The notes: a model not told the origin generated them from the letters alone. DNA of 64,000 nt from Archegozetes longisetosus (GCA_018873245.2 JAEMBT020000001.1:19780220-19844219); one strand, 5' to 3'; shown: positions 26,401 through 38,536, numbered from the stretch's first letter. Made by a program: numbers and translations.

Positions 26401-28042
26401 CATTTACTGCATCAGTCTTATCCCTTCAATGAGGAAAGTCTGTAAGTTTTCCCAATTTAATTTGCAGCGGATAAGTCTATTATAATTTTTGCTCTACTCA
26501 CCGAGTACTATCTGTACACCAAGTTTGGTGCCGATATGCCGCAGAGTCTACTTTAATAAATAACCCTACTCATACTTTTGAAAGCCTGTAACTCTACCAC
26601 CTTTGATTTGCGGTAGATATGTCCAATATGTTTTTTGCTCTACTCATCGTGTACTATCTGTATACCAAACTTGGTATCGATATACCGCATAAGTCCGCTC
26701 TAAAGAATAGCCCTATAAAGATTCAATGGCTCATTAATTTACTGTATTTGACTCAAAGTAAGCAATGTATCAAATTTGGGGGAGGGTATATTTTAGAATG
26801 ACGTATATGATCAATATGATCAAAGTCCTGCTGTTTGGCAATAAATTTTTGTAAAGTTTTGTTTTTGTATTGAATAATAATCTCTAAATGACTTCAAACT
26901 TTAGTCTTTCTCAATGATCGTTTGTTAATGTACTATTTAGTCAATGGTCTTTTAATTTATTTATGTATCATTGCTACCCTGGTTTAGCAACATAAAAAGT
27001 AAAATAATTTTCTGCACCCCGATAATAATATTGATTAATGAACGTATATACCTGACAACATAAAAATATTGCAGTTTTTTATTTTTCGCGATTATTGAAT
27101 AAATTTTCGATCACTAATCAGTAGTTAGACCTTAATTGATAATATTAAAGTTTTATAATTATTTTGCCTTCTAAATGACTAAAATTGATTATGAAGGCGC
27201 AAAGGTAAACCAGTACCAAATTTAGCCATACATTTCTAGTCTTATTTCTGCCTAATTTTATACATTTAACGGGTTTTATGACTTCTAATTTATTTTAAGT
27301 AAAAAAAAGCATAATAAGAACTAATAATTTTGAGCTCAAGTCCGCCAAATTCGAAATCTATTTGGAAAACTGACTTTAGGCTACGCTCAACTTTTAGGTA
27401 ATTTTTGATGTTAATACTTGGTGCTGTTTACTTTAAACATAATAGCTTTTAAAAAGAGATATTTTGCAAAATCATCGAAATTTCCGCGTTCTTTATCCTG
27501 AATCTGATCACAGAAGGACTTAAGGATCTTAAGGATCGATAATTTTCAAATTGATATATTACATGATACGTTTGTTGATGTATAAGATGATTAGACAAGT
27601 TATTTTGACTTAAACTTTTCCAGATTTATCTGTTATGGAGCTTATATTGATCACACGGATAATAAGCGACTCTGTGGCACCGCTCATCTCCTTTATAATT
27701 AATGGAGCATTGACGGGGAGCAAGTTCATACTAATTGAAACGGATTAGATAATTCTTTAAGCTTCAATTTCATCGATTTTATAACTCACTTTGCTCTATG
27801 CATTCTATAGCAGAGAATTCGCTCTATAGATAGATACAAAAATAAGACCGGCTTCATGTTATCTATTAAGAAATAGATATTTGAAACGGATACTTCTTCA
27901 AAACAAACAAGTAGTTAGCCCCGCATATCACTAGAATAGAACTTCAATAATTTTTTTGAAATATATAAAAGTAAAACTTCTTGACGTTATAATTGTGGCG
28001 CTCGCGTTTGTTTGTTTGTGTGTGTGTGTGTGTGTGTCTGCG

Positions 28043-28100
<58 letters not shown>

Positions 28101-31100
28101 TGCGTGTACTTATATGTGTCTAAAAAGGATATCAAATAAATGTCGAGTCATCTTCTTTAAGAGGATTCAGGCGTAACGTAGAAATAAATATATGATTGCC
28201 TGTTACTATTTAGAAACACGATCGAAGTTTGCTGCCATTTGGATTTAATATAAGTCAGAGCTAAGAAAAGTAATGTAAGCTAATTGCTTGGAAAGTAGAG
28301 AAGCATGGTTCAAATTCTGAGATTCAATCAATAAGAATCAATGAAATCTAGGGTCCAACTAAAATTTGATGGCTGAAGTCAACCTATAAGTTTAGTATTA
28401 AATTCTCGTTATTAAAATCTAGTTTTATTCAGAAATATTTTTTTTTAGAAACTTCCACGTGTCTTACGATTTGTATTCATATAAACATTCGTATAACATT
28501 TCAAGATACTTCAAATTAATCAATATTAATTAAGTTTCCATTTTAGGCCTTTGAAACTTTAACATCTACACAAATAATTGACGTAAAAAACTTTAAGACT
28601 AAAAATAAACTTCCAGTTTGACCTTCAGTAAGTAGATAAATCAAACTCAAAAATACAAATAGAACATATAAAATAACTAGATTTCATATTTTTGGATAGT
28701 ATTCATCTAATGTTTATTCGTTGTACCTGCATAAAAATATTAGCTTCATTCTAAGAGTTTTGGTCATTCGAACGCATGTAAGATATGTTTTAGACGTCAA
28801 GTTTTATCTTCTACTGATCCGTACTTGGATATACATTATTTATACCTTATATCTCACTGGCATATAGATCTAGAAAGAGAAAAATAAAGTTGACAATTGT
28901 CATAATTCCAGTTCAAACCTGAAATCAATCTGAATAACTCGAAACTAAACTTGAGAATCATTGCTTATTTCAAAAATTCAATTGGATTATTTGGTCAAAC
29001 TTTACATGATTATACAATATTCTGTTCACATCTTTTCTAATTAACTTTTACAAAACGATAATAATTTTCTGCTACAGCATTCCTATCATTAAAGTTTCAA
29101 CTTTTAGAATATCTGGCCACATAAGCTAAAAACTGCTAAGAAGGAAAGTTTTAAAATCAGGAAAAATATAATTTTTGAAATTTAAGCATAAAGTGCAAAA
29201 TTTGAGGCCGGTAGCAAAAATTGTTAAGTTATCTGTTGAACGTATAAGCAGACGACTATACAAAGCATGTATAAATATTATTTCAAAAGGCCGTAGAGCA
29301 TTAATTTCTGTTATGATATAGATGAATTTATAGAATTAAACAATAAACTCTATCTTATATCTGAAAATAGCTATCTCTAAAGTATGTTCTATCAAACCTG
29401 TTGATATGTTGAGAAACTGTTCGTTTATTTTCTTATAGTTTCTAATTAAATTACAATGTAAATCTCTAAACGACAAATTTAAATTAATGATTTGCTATTT
29501 TATTCATCATCTTTTCAAGAACAAAAGGCTTAAGAAATCAACAGAAAGGTCAAAATGTAATACGAAATAAAAATTGAGACGAAAGATAAATGAATGAATG
29601 AAAACAAAACTGAAACATCAGAATTAAAAGCTGATCAACTGGAAAATAATGATCTACATTCAAAAGATAGTAAGTTAAGATGCAAAGTATATGGTGACAA
29701 AGAATTAGATTTAAAGTTATCTTATATAAAAATACATATCAAGTGTAATAAACATAGAGTCTTCTATTTCAAAATAAGATGTAGATTTAAAGGCTCCAAA
29801 CTTTAATTCCGTCAATCATTGTTTCAATTTTAATTTTAAATTGTATTGATCTGTCAAATTGAAATCAAATTTATCTGAAAATCATTTTTAAGCTATAAAG
29901 TGTCAAATTTGTCAAAATTGTTATACTAAAAGCCTTACATGTCAATCAACTTGAATTGCTATTGAGTATTCAATCCATTTTTCGTTTAGTTTACAATTAC
30001 GCACTTTTGAGACACAAATTTTGTTTTGAAATTTTGTGAAACTATAATACTTAAAGATAATCGAAAAGCTTTTTAGCATACATACAAGATTTATAGATTC
30101 TTGTTGATTTATTTTGTTATTGATGCATAGCAAAATAAAACCATATTTAATATAGTCTTGTATCTTACACATTTTATACCAATTCTTTCAAGAGCCTTGG
30201 GAAAGTTATATTTTGGTAAATCGATACTACATAGAAAAGGAGTTCAACGATAATAAAGCATCTGATCAAACATTTAAGTGACATTTCTTTTCCGAACTAA
30301 GAGAACTCAATCCGGAAATGGCATTTGTGCAAGAGGTGTAGGAGAACTTATAACGAATGGACTTACTTAACAGGAGAACATCAATTGTACAGCATCTCTT
30401 TATCTTCTAAATGAATATATTAAGCGCAATTTTTCTTTGATATTATCCATCAATCAGATGCTACTTATGAATTAAGTTTGAAATAAGTCGAACAAAAGAT
30501 TTTTCCGTAATCATTATGTTTTGTTTAAACACTTTTAGCATTAAAAATGGCATTTTATATTAAAAGAGATAGTTCTTTGTTCATAAAACTTATTTATTAA
30601 CTAAATATTGTTGTGACCAACAGAATAATTTATGAAACGTTGTTAAGAGCTTCAGACAATATGATTAAAAGAGTTGAACTTTGTTTAGAAAGTAATAGGC
30701 AATACTTTCAACATATATTATAAGGTGTCCAATTACTATTTTTAAACACTAATTCTATTACATTTAATTTGATTATTAAAAGTTTGTGTCAAATTTTCAA
30801 TAGATGAGTCATTTATTTAACACGTGATTAAAATATTGTAATATCTTTAGCTTTAACTGCTTTATTGAAGTTTGCAAGATAAAAAGACATACTGTATGCA
30901 ATATGAGGCATTCTTTCCAATAGTATGAAACAGAGTTGTATTAGTACATTGATATAAAATAGCAGATGTGAGGACATTTTCCGCTCTAGTTTCAAGCAAA
31001 AATCGAAATCGTCAAGTATTAAATGACTAAGAATAAGGTTCTCGTCTAAACGATCAAATAAACACAAATGCAATCGAACAAATTGAATTTGACGGAAAAA

Positions 31101-32147
31101 GGACTGCGACCTTTTTTCTAACACAGACAACTGTCGATCAATAAAATTAGCTAAATATAATAAAATGACTGAACCTAACCTAACCTTTAAACTTTATTAT
31201 GATTTATACATTTGAACGAAATTTTCGGAACTTTCCTGTTTTATCGAACTTAACTGCAAAAAGACTTAACATTTACTAATTGAACTAAATTAAAGTGACT
31301 TTAATTAAAACTAAAAACTCTGTAACAGAAGAAATCATTATTAAACTAAAAAGTAATATAAGGAAACATGAAATCCGCTTTATTTATCCTCCAAACAAGA
31401 GTCAATAGCACTGAATGTCTATGTTTAAAAGTGATTTGATCAAACGAAAAGTTTGCTATTATAGACTTTTTGAGCACACAATCAGAGAAAACACAATTTC
31501 CTGATACTCTGAACTCTTTAGATTTTTTGCGTTCTGTACATAGATTTTAATTAACTGATCGAACTGACTAATTAATGAGTTTCTTGCAAGTTAGACAAAA
31601 TTGATGATGATCAAAATGATTCGAAAGCGTTAATATTAACTGAACTTACTTTGAGAGCCAAAAAAGTTGGTAGAGATAGTGATATAGAAAACATCCAAAT
31701 AATGCAAATGACAACTTTTGCATTCAGTTTCGATATATGAGCCTTTAATGGGAAAATAACAGCCCTATACCTTTCCAATGCTATGGCTGTTAGAGTGAAT
31801 ACAGAGTTCGACACAGTAATCACTTGAATTGTTGGACATAAGTAGCACATAAACCATGGAAGAACCCATCGGCGAAGAAGTGTCACTTGAAACTGAAATG
31901 GGACTACCAGTGCACCAATTAATATGTCCGAAACGCATACATTGGCAATAAAATAATTGGTTGGATTCCGCATGCTTTTGACACTTGCGATTATCCAAAT
32001 GATTGTTAAATTGCCAAAAACAGCAAAACCTGCTGACAGACAACAGCAACAAAATGTCAATAAAACTATTAAATTATCGGTAGGACTCTCTTGATTAACG
32101 ATATGACTATATGACAGATTGCGTTCATTACTTAATCGGTGATCCAT
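20411..32147 (-). CDS. Class A neuropeptide GPCR, kinin (leucokinin) receptor-like, five exons, 356 aa
   Basis: Exons (minus): 32147-31650, 25096-24851, 21361-21261, 21194-21104, 20545-20411; GT-AG throughout, phases agree, 357 codons. The N-terminus is short with an NLS glycosylation site. TM1 contains GNLTIIW; TM2 contains FIANVCVSDILIGALVVPF. Cys101 before TM3 should pair with the Cys in PYC of extracellular loop 2. The DRY position reads ERY (125-127); TM6 has FCWLPLQLFN; TM7 has SNSCYNPYIYVIYN, a full NPxxY. The cytoplasmic tail begins ERFNKEFRRRF. The FQFQ...LLRRWVLPWFMC...CP block and TAIALERYRAVIFPL recall kinin receptors, which control diuresis and feeding through Gq and calcium; a related peptide receptor is the main alternative. 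Introns 1 and 2 are about 6.6 and 3.5 kb, long for this window. The exon 2 donor is GTGAAT. Confidence 0.85.
22203..22241. repeat. Short near-perfect palindrome
   Basis: AACTCTAATGAT and ATTAGAGTT, with ATAAAGA / TCTTTAT inside and a GTT loop, form a hairpin of about 17 bp with a two-base bulge. It sits in GPCR intron 2. Too short for a microRNA precursor; no role is claimed. Confidence 0.7.
23545..23800. mobile_element. Possible pogo/Tigger-type terminal remnant
   Basis: ACAGAAAAACCTCGATATAACC followed by CCGGATATAG resembles the ends of pogo-like elements. Nearby text repeats GATATAAC and TATAACTGAC. A similar end (CCTCGATATAGC on the minus strand) lies near 57220-57245. No transposase is present. 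Confidence 0.3.
24450..24800 (+). repeat. Dispersed repeat, copy 2 (partner near 10615-10900)
   Basis: Diverged second copy in GPCR intron 2, ending just before exon 2. Shared blocks include GTAAGCTTTTGAAAAA, TCATAAAAGTTTTGATAGTA, CACTCAGTATTTC and TTCGTTATCTA. Confidence 0.5.
26320..27022. mobile_element. 703-bp MITE with about 80-bp terminal inverted repeats and TA duplication
   Basis: The left end TCAGGGTGCAGAAAATT and the right end (reverse complement TCGGGGTGCAGAAAATT) match over about 64 bp with two mismatches and then loosely to about 80 bp. TA flanks both ends (26318-26319, 27023-27024). This is the insertion pattern of Tc1/mariner-pogo elements. There is no transposase, so it is non-autonomous. 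It lies in GPCR intron 1. Confidence 0.85.
26434..26722 (+). repeat. Two 145-bp direct repeats inside the MITE
   Basis: 26434-26578 and 26579-26722 align along their length, sharing GAAAG-CTGTAA, TTTTTGCTCTACTCA, GTACTATCTGTA-ACCAA and a GATAT-CCGCA end. Roughly 75-80% identical by eye. Confidence 0.75.
28015..28107. repeat. (GT)n microsatellite, interrupted
   Basis: Runs of TG broken by TCTGCG and TTTGTC units, in GPCR intron 1. The His/Thr-rich frame on the minus strand is an artefact of it. Confidence 0.95.
30391..30900 (+). repeat. Dispersed repeat copy A, empty-site paralogue of the Tc5-like insertion
   Basis: Aligns collinearly with 48413-48661 and then 51457-51690: AGCGCAATTTTTCTTTGA, AAGTTTGAAATAAGTC, AACACTTTTAGCAT, CAGACAATATGATT, TTTGATTATTAAAAGTTTG. 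The Tc5-like transposon sits between the two halves of the other copy, so this copy shows the uninterrupted state around TTA near 30643-30647. Confidence 0.75.
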
Positions 32148-33884
32148 TTGTGAATTATTTGAACGAAATTTGTTTGGTATTCTTTATTTAGGCTATGATA
32201 CTGTATAATTTGTTATACAAATCACTTGATAGTACAAAACTATTTTCAGCTCAAGTTCTATTTAACTAAAGGTATTCGACTAGAGCTTAAGTAATACTGA
32301 GACAATTTTCGCTTATAACAAGACTTTTTGAGTCAAGCGCGAGAATTAGTTTTCGGTTAAAAACAATAAAACCAATTTTGAAATCAAGTTTGAAGTGAAC
32401 CAACTCGACAAATAATATCTTTTAAATAATCGATATATCATATATTTGATATTTAAGTTGAACTTGCTTCCGATATTAAAAGAACAACATTTTTGTATTG
32501 AATGAAGTCATATCTTTACCGAATTCTAGTGCTGAATAAGTCGATCGAGCACTTGAACGGCATCTGCGCTCAAAAGAGTCTTATCTAAATTATTCATTAA
32601 TGAATGTAATATTATCGCAAATTAATTTATAATTAGAAAATATTATCTTACAACAATTTACATGACTGAGAGCAAGTCAATTATTTTGTTTATATAAGAG
32701 TACGGCAAAAACCGGACAAATTCGAGATCAGACATTAGACGCAAAGTTTAGATATCATTTGTACTATAGATTTTTCATTTTTTCCTTAATGCATTAATTC
32801 TTCACGTGTCATGCAATGTGATTCTGCTTTAATAACTTGATTATTGATTGGAATCTTGCATTCAATTGATTTTAGCAAGTGGCGATAAATTACTGTTAAA
32901 GCTGAAGCACAATTATTTTATCTGCAAATCGATTATACTTTCCATGAAATGATTATATATTGTTAGGAACGCAACAAGTAATCACTTGCAATAGGATTCT
33001 TATATAGATTAAATTAGACAAAGAAATCTTAGTTTATTACACATTTATGTTGCATACTGCACCAAAATTTGATTGATGACAACGAACTAAACATTTAAAA
33101 AATGCTAGTAAGATTTGTTCTCAAATAAATTATTTATGGGCGCGTATTGAACAAGCATTTTGAAGACTTCATAATTTCCATCAAAATTTTTCTTTGTAAA
33201 ACAATTGAAGAAAAAATATCCATTTTATGATCTTCGATACAATGATACTATTGATAAATATGAAAATGTTGCTCTCAGAAACTTAACATCAATCTGCGAT
33301 AAAACCACAATAGAAAGTGAAACTTTAGTATGGTATGATTTCTCGAATCTCGATCGAGAAGTACCTCGAGACTCATTTGAATCTCGAAGAATATTTTTAT
33401 TAATTTAATCTCAATGATTGATCTTTAGTTTTCAAAAAAATTTTTGTTTTAATGTTGACCGAAGAATATTATGTAACTAGATTAGGAAATAAATATCTGA
33501 TGAATTCCAAATTTAAAGGTTTATAAATGTCTGAAAATGTGTTTTATCAAAAGTGATTCTTAAAAGGGTTAATTTTGAATCAAAATTAATTTGAAATTTA
33601 ATTGAAAGTTTTTGTTTATGGAACAGTTATCTCAATTTAATGTATTTTGTTGAATTTTAATGCAAGTGAATAATTAATGATCAAATTTTTCCTCCCATAT
33701 TATACTGAATTCGAGAACTCTCAAGTCACGGGGTAAAATTTCTTCGAGACTAGAGAAGTTGGTTTGCCGAAAATACCATGCTCTAATTTGGCAGCATCAT
33801 TCTTGAAAGAGTGAATGGAATTGTTTGAATACGAATGAATGAAAGAAGAATGCTTTGCAGTCTAAAATTTTGTTATGCTTATTT
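32148..33884. other. Upstream of the GPCR gene; one open frame of unknown status
   Basis: AT-rich. A 67-codon plus frame (33205-33408) has protein-like composition (YPFYDLRYNDTIDKYENV, LVWYDFSNLDREVPRDS) but no recognisable domain and no clear splice partners. It may be an exon or fragment of an unknown gene. No GPCR promoter element was identified. Confidence 0.4.
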
Positions 33885-34735
33885 ATGAGAGTTATCATCG
33901 AAATTAGAGAATATTTAGTATTTTATTTAGTTTTAGTGTTTAGCAAATTAATACATTATACTGACGCGTTAGCTACAAACTATATGATTTATTTTTAAAT
34001 TTGAAACTTTGGTACTGTATATTGAATGAAAAGCTACAATGGATACGTCGTTTTGATCTCATTGTGATGTTCAATATTCGAACTAATACAATAATAACTC
34101 GCAAGAATTCAGAGTATATCAACTTTTATCTTAACAGACAAAAATAGTTTGTCTTCATTTGTAAAAGATATTTGGATCGATGTAACTATTCAGTACTTTA
34201 TTGAAGTTATTCAGATGCCTTTGATCTTAGTCTTAAGCATTGTCATTCCAATTCCTTACTAATGAATAATATCAACGTGCATAAGTCTTTAAACTTATAA
34301 TCGTTTCTCTGTTTGAACAAACATTAGTATTCAATTTATATATCTACGCACTTCAAGCCTTACAGTATAATTCACTGTAAGGAAAATTCTGGAAAAAGTT
34401 GGACTTGAAATAATTTCAACTATTTATCAAAATGATGATGATTTGTATAAAATTTCTTTAAATTCAACTTTTGTCTATGGTTTTATTGAAGAAATGAAAT
34501 GAGACAAATCAAAGAATTACCCAAACAAACGCTATGACCCCCGACGTTCCTCCTCCACTACATATATTAGTCTTATAATCGACATATTTTAGTTTTGCTT
34601 TACATGCGATCAAATCATATGTAGATTCATAAACTTTCAAAAGTATACTCGAACTCAGACCACCTATCAAGTTATAATTTAATTGCATCTTTATTTGTCA
34701 AATCCCATTATACCAACAATTAATCAATAATTCTA
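33885..34735 (-). pseudogene. Truncated copy of a serine-protease locus (fragment of exon 3 plus 3' flank)
   Basis: Collinear with 53000-54080 (shared ATTTTATTTAGTTTTAGTGTTTA, GATATTTGGATCGATGTAACT, TTTGAACAAACATTAGTATTC). It keeps only the upstream part of protease exon 3 (minus strand, about 34540-34690: matches to the ILLKVYEP and CSGGGTSG regions). The part with catalytic Ser is deleted, replaced by a direct joint near 34525. It stops at the TA where a mariner is inserted. A relic, not functional. Confidence 0.75.
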
Positions 34736-36145
34736 TTAGGTGATTTCATAATGGACTTCAAACTTTTTGATAAGATAAAATTACGTTATTATTAACTTTA
34801 GTCAATAAGTTAATACTTCCAACTAATCACTAGTTAGTGTACTATTAAATGATGGCCCTTCAACTAATTGTGTTGATTCTTGCCGTATTGGCATTAAAAA
34901 GTATCGAGGCCCCATTTTTAGACCAACTTCGGGAAAGTGTCACTGCAAAGGACCAGCGATCATTTATAAAGTTAAGTGTATTACTGGGTACAGCTCCAAG
35001 AGTTGTTGCGACACAACTGGCAACTGCTGCTCCTCAAGGCCATTTAAGTGAAAGGCAAGTATACACCTGGTATAATGATTTTAAAGACGGAAAGCGCACA
35101 GATATAGAAAATCTATCTGGACCCGGAAGACCACCAGATGTGGTTACAGAAGAAAATAAAGAAATGGTTAGGCAGCTGATATTGGAGAGCGAGGGAATGC
35201 GTACGGAAGATCTCTTATATGAAACTCAATTGTCTCATACAAGCTTATGGAGACTTCTCAAAGAAATCGGAGCCAGAAAAATAAAGTCCAGGTGGGTCCC
35301 TCACGAATTGACCGAGAGACAACAGCAAGCAAGAAGGAATATAGCAGGTAAACATCTTGCACGTTATCAAAGGGAACGTGATTTTCTGAATAAGATAATC
35401 GCCATCGATGAGACATGGATTAAATCATATGACCCACAAGAGTCTAGAGCCGCTAGTGAATGGCTATTGCCCGGACAAAAACCGTAGTTATGCGGAAATG
35501 AAAAAAAAATTTTTTCTGAAAAATTTTTTTTCACCGTATTTTTTTCCTATTTGTCGTAGACCCAAGATATTAAAGGAAGAATCTCAACAATGGAAGTGCA
35601 TTATGATTTTGGCACTTTGGAAGAAACAGTTCTTCACATACGAGATTTTACCTGAAGGAAGTACTGTTGACAGTGTCACCTATCTTAACTTCCTCGAACG
35701 TCGTGTGCTTCCCGAAGTTAATCGAAAAAAATTTGGACGCCCCATTATATTACATGACAATGTCAGACCCCATAAACATCGCATTATTAGGGAGTTTCTG
35801 CAAGAAAAACGTTGGGAATAATTGGAGCACCCACCATATAGCCCTGATATGTCACCGCCGGATATGGACGCTATCCATCGTATAAAAGTATCAAACAAGG
35901 GGGAAGCAGTTCCAGAGTTAAGATGAGCTCAAAAGGGGATTACGCAGCTGTAATTCGGGACATTAACGAAAAACATGAATCTTTGGGTATCACGATGCTA
36001 CCTGACCGCTGGAGAGCTATCACCCTTGCACGTGGCAAATATGTCGAAGATTAGTATAAAACATACTTTGATATCTTGTATCATTTCGGAAATATTTGAA
36101 AAATAATATTGAAAAAAGTTTGAAGTCCATTATGAAATCACCTAA
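34736..36145. mobile_element. Mariner-family transposon (1.41 kb), TIRs 33 bp, TA target site
   Basis: Both ends begin TTAGGTGATTTCATAATGGA and match for 33 bp (34736-34768, 36113-36145), flanked by TA (34734-34735, 36146-36147). The inside holds a mariner transposase gene with disruptions. The TIRs look perfect by eye, so the element is fairly young or was recently mobilised in trans. Confidence 0.93.
34849..36054 (+). pseudogene. Mariner transposase, frameshifted
   Basis: The family cuts and pastes DNA at TA through a DD34D triad. Visible: an HTH region (LSERQVYTWYNDFKDGKRTDIE, SGPGRPP), then WVPHELTERQQQARR, IAIDETW with the first Asp, LHDNVRPH with the second, and SPDMSPPD with the third, 34 residues later. 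The frame opens at 34849, shifts between about 35467 and 35490, meets a stop at 35819, and shifts again before the C-terminal MLPDRWRAITLARGKYVED. So it is inactive. The first 20 residues (MMALQLIVLILAVLALKSIE) are strongly hydrophobic and look like a signal peptide, unlike normal mariner N-termini. Confidence 0.9.
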
Positions 36146-36432
36146 TATATTAGAAAAGTTGTTAATTTTGATAAAATCTTAAAAATTTGGACAAGAACAG
36201 AAAAGAACAAGTTTTATACACTTTTTCAACAAAATGTGTTCATAAATCTTTAATTTGACTTCATAAAGAATAATAATACCATAACCGTATTCTTTATTAA
36301 TCAGATCGTGTTAATCGCAAACTTTTAAATATTAAAAACATTAAGAATAGAATTAATTGTAAGTCCCATTTAAAATTATTCAATGAAATTGATAATAATG
36401 TTTGAGACTAACATATCTTATATGCTTTAAGA

Positions 36433-38536
36433 TTATGAACTGACAGCTTCGGTTGCATCCGCAGAAAAGCACACTTCTAGAATGATAGCATCATCTTTGA
36501 TGTAACCATTTTCTGCATTTAAAATATAATCCCATCGCTTAAATTTTGGATAACCCCAATTACTCACTTCACTACTTTTATAAATATGTTCCAATTTTGA
36601 TGTATAATTTTCAATGCCTTCTTTCTGAGAAATCATTCTGAATTCCACATTCGCTTTGCAATACCATATATTTGAATTTGAGTCTCCATCACATTGAAGA
36701 AAAAGTCCCAAATATTCAATGGACTGTCCGTCCTGCATCTTCTTTCCATCTTCGTTATGTGGCCATGCATTTAATCTCCAGGGAAGTTTTCTAATAAATG
36801 CTGGCGGACTACTTACAGCACTCCGAAGTTTACTGAAATTTTCTATCTTAAAATTAATCTTTGCTTCTGACTTCTCTGAAATTAAATTAAAAAAGTTCGA
36901 AACAATAAAACCAAAAGTACAGATTAAATGTAAAAGTAAAACATATAGTCTAGTTAAAGAACATATCATATGTAATATAAACACTATTTCTAAGTAAAGA
37001 TTATTTTAGAGTTGGGTCGTAAACTCAATAATTGATAGTAAAACTGTAGGCATTAGATGGTAGACTTAATTTAAATTTAGAGACAAAATAATTAATATTT
37101 ATGAGTCTAGGTAGAATTGGTTGGAATTACTTTGTAGGCTTTCAGTTAAATACCTGTACGTAATTTATTTTTGACCTGAAACTGTGGACACGGCCCGAAT
37201 ATACGAATTTATAAACTGTATTTTTATAAATACTATTTTAAAATAAGGGTGAAATTAACAAAAACCAGCGTTATAAATCATTGAGCAATTTTCAAATTCT
37301 GAGACAAACAATAGATATATATAGTGTAGATATGATATATAGATATTTTGTAGATATAATTGATATGTTGGATTAGTTTATACCCGTTTGGTCAAATTTT
37401 CATAAACTGTATTAATTCATGAGATATATACTGATTCATTTAAAGGCTATATCAGATCTCTCCATTCACAATATTTACATGAAACTAGCTAGAAATACGG
37501 GCAAAAACCCGTTTTTGAGTTCAAATGAAGATCTTTAAAAAATTGTAAAATAAAATTTAAAATTCTATTCAACAAATAAATAGTTCTTTAAAGAGAGATT
37601 TCTCGGTTTCAATCTCCCTCTCTTTGTTTTCTCTTTCAATATCTCAATTTTATAAAACTGAACTCTATTTTATTTATTATCGTTGCTTTTGTTTGTCCTG
37701 TATGTGAGTTACTCGCTTGAATTCATTCCTTTTTCTAGTTCAGTACTTTGTTTATTTAAATTGTATTGTATTTCAATTAAGTGGCGTATTCATGAAATTG
37801 AAAAATAGAATAGTAGCTAATTTTTAGTTTATAAGCACCTCAATTAACTCTATGTATCAGACCGAAAACATTAAAATTAGTCTGATTTCACTGTGATGAC
37901 CACGAACAAAGTTTTGACTGGTCTCACAGAAAGAGCATTTAAGAATTTTATTATATAGATATTTGAGAACTTTCAAAAATTTAATGAGAAGCTATTTATT
38001 TACTCTATTGAATTACATATTCTTCAAAGTGACTAAAGACTTTACACTTTGAAGAAGTGTAATACCATTGAGATAGGAAGGGAAGCTTAGAATTCAAAAG
38101 ATAATTCAAAATTATTATAAGCAGTAAGTATAAAATAAAATTTAGAAATATTTAAATGATTTTAAGTATTTCTAGAAATATGATTATTGAAAAGTTTTCG
38201 CGATCAGATTTAGAGATTGCTATTTCTCAAAATTAGGGGAATTTCTGTGATGTAAGAAATTTGAAAGTTTATTCAGCACATAATATGTATTACATTTAAT
38301 ATGTAATTCAATAGAAATTTCATTACCTTCCGGAATATTGTATTTGATCATCGGATGCGACTTTACATGTATGTCAGATTTAAATTCACAAAACTCACAT
38401 AGATCATAATTATCACAAACTGAGCATTTAAATCGAACTCCACGAATAGGACCTACTTTACAGCCACCACAAGAAACATTTTGATGAACAACCACATCAG
38501 AAAAGTGCTGACTACTGGTAATGGAATCGGTAGTAA
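36433..38536 (-). CDS. Orphan ZZ-MATH exon pair (left copy), no RING exon in this orientation
   Basis: Minus exons 38536-38327 (ZZ zinc finger) and 36875-36433 (MATH) join in phase 1 (GAAG|GTAATG...CAG|AGAAG), exactly as in the right copy. The ZZ exon is identical to the right one. The MATH exon is intact (INFKIENFSKL, SSPPAFIRKLPWRL, LGLFLQCDGD, WGYPKFKRWDYI, GYIKDDAIILEV, ending VSS) with many differences concentrated in its first third. Upstream on this strand lies only the antisense of the RING exon, so the pair lacks a start exon. It is either a 5'-truncated copy, an alternative 3' half used after inversion, or uses an unseen start. A minus-strand AATAAA is at 36293-36298. Confidence 0.7.

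Noticed and set aside
27944-28135. His/Thr-rich minus-strand frame
   Set aside because: Translation of the (GT)n microsatellite.
29594-29806. 70-codon plus frame in GPCR intron 1
   Set aside because: Lys/Glu/Ser-rich, no domain, no splice sites matching a gene.
33205-33408. Independent 67-aa gene
   Set aside because: Protein-like composition but no homology that I recognise and no flanking exons; left as undetermined.
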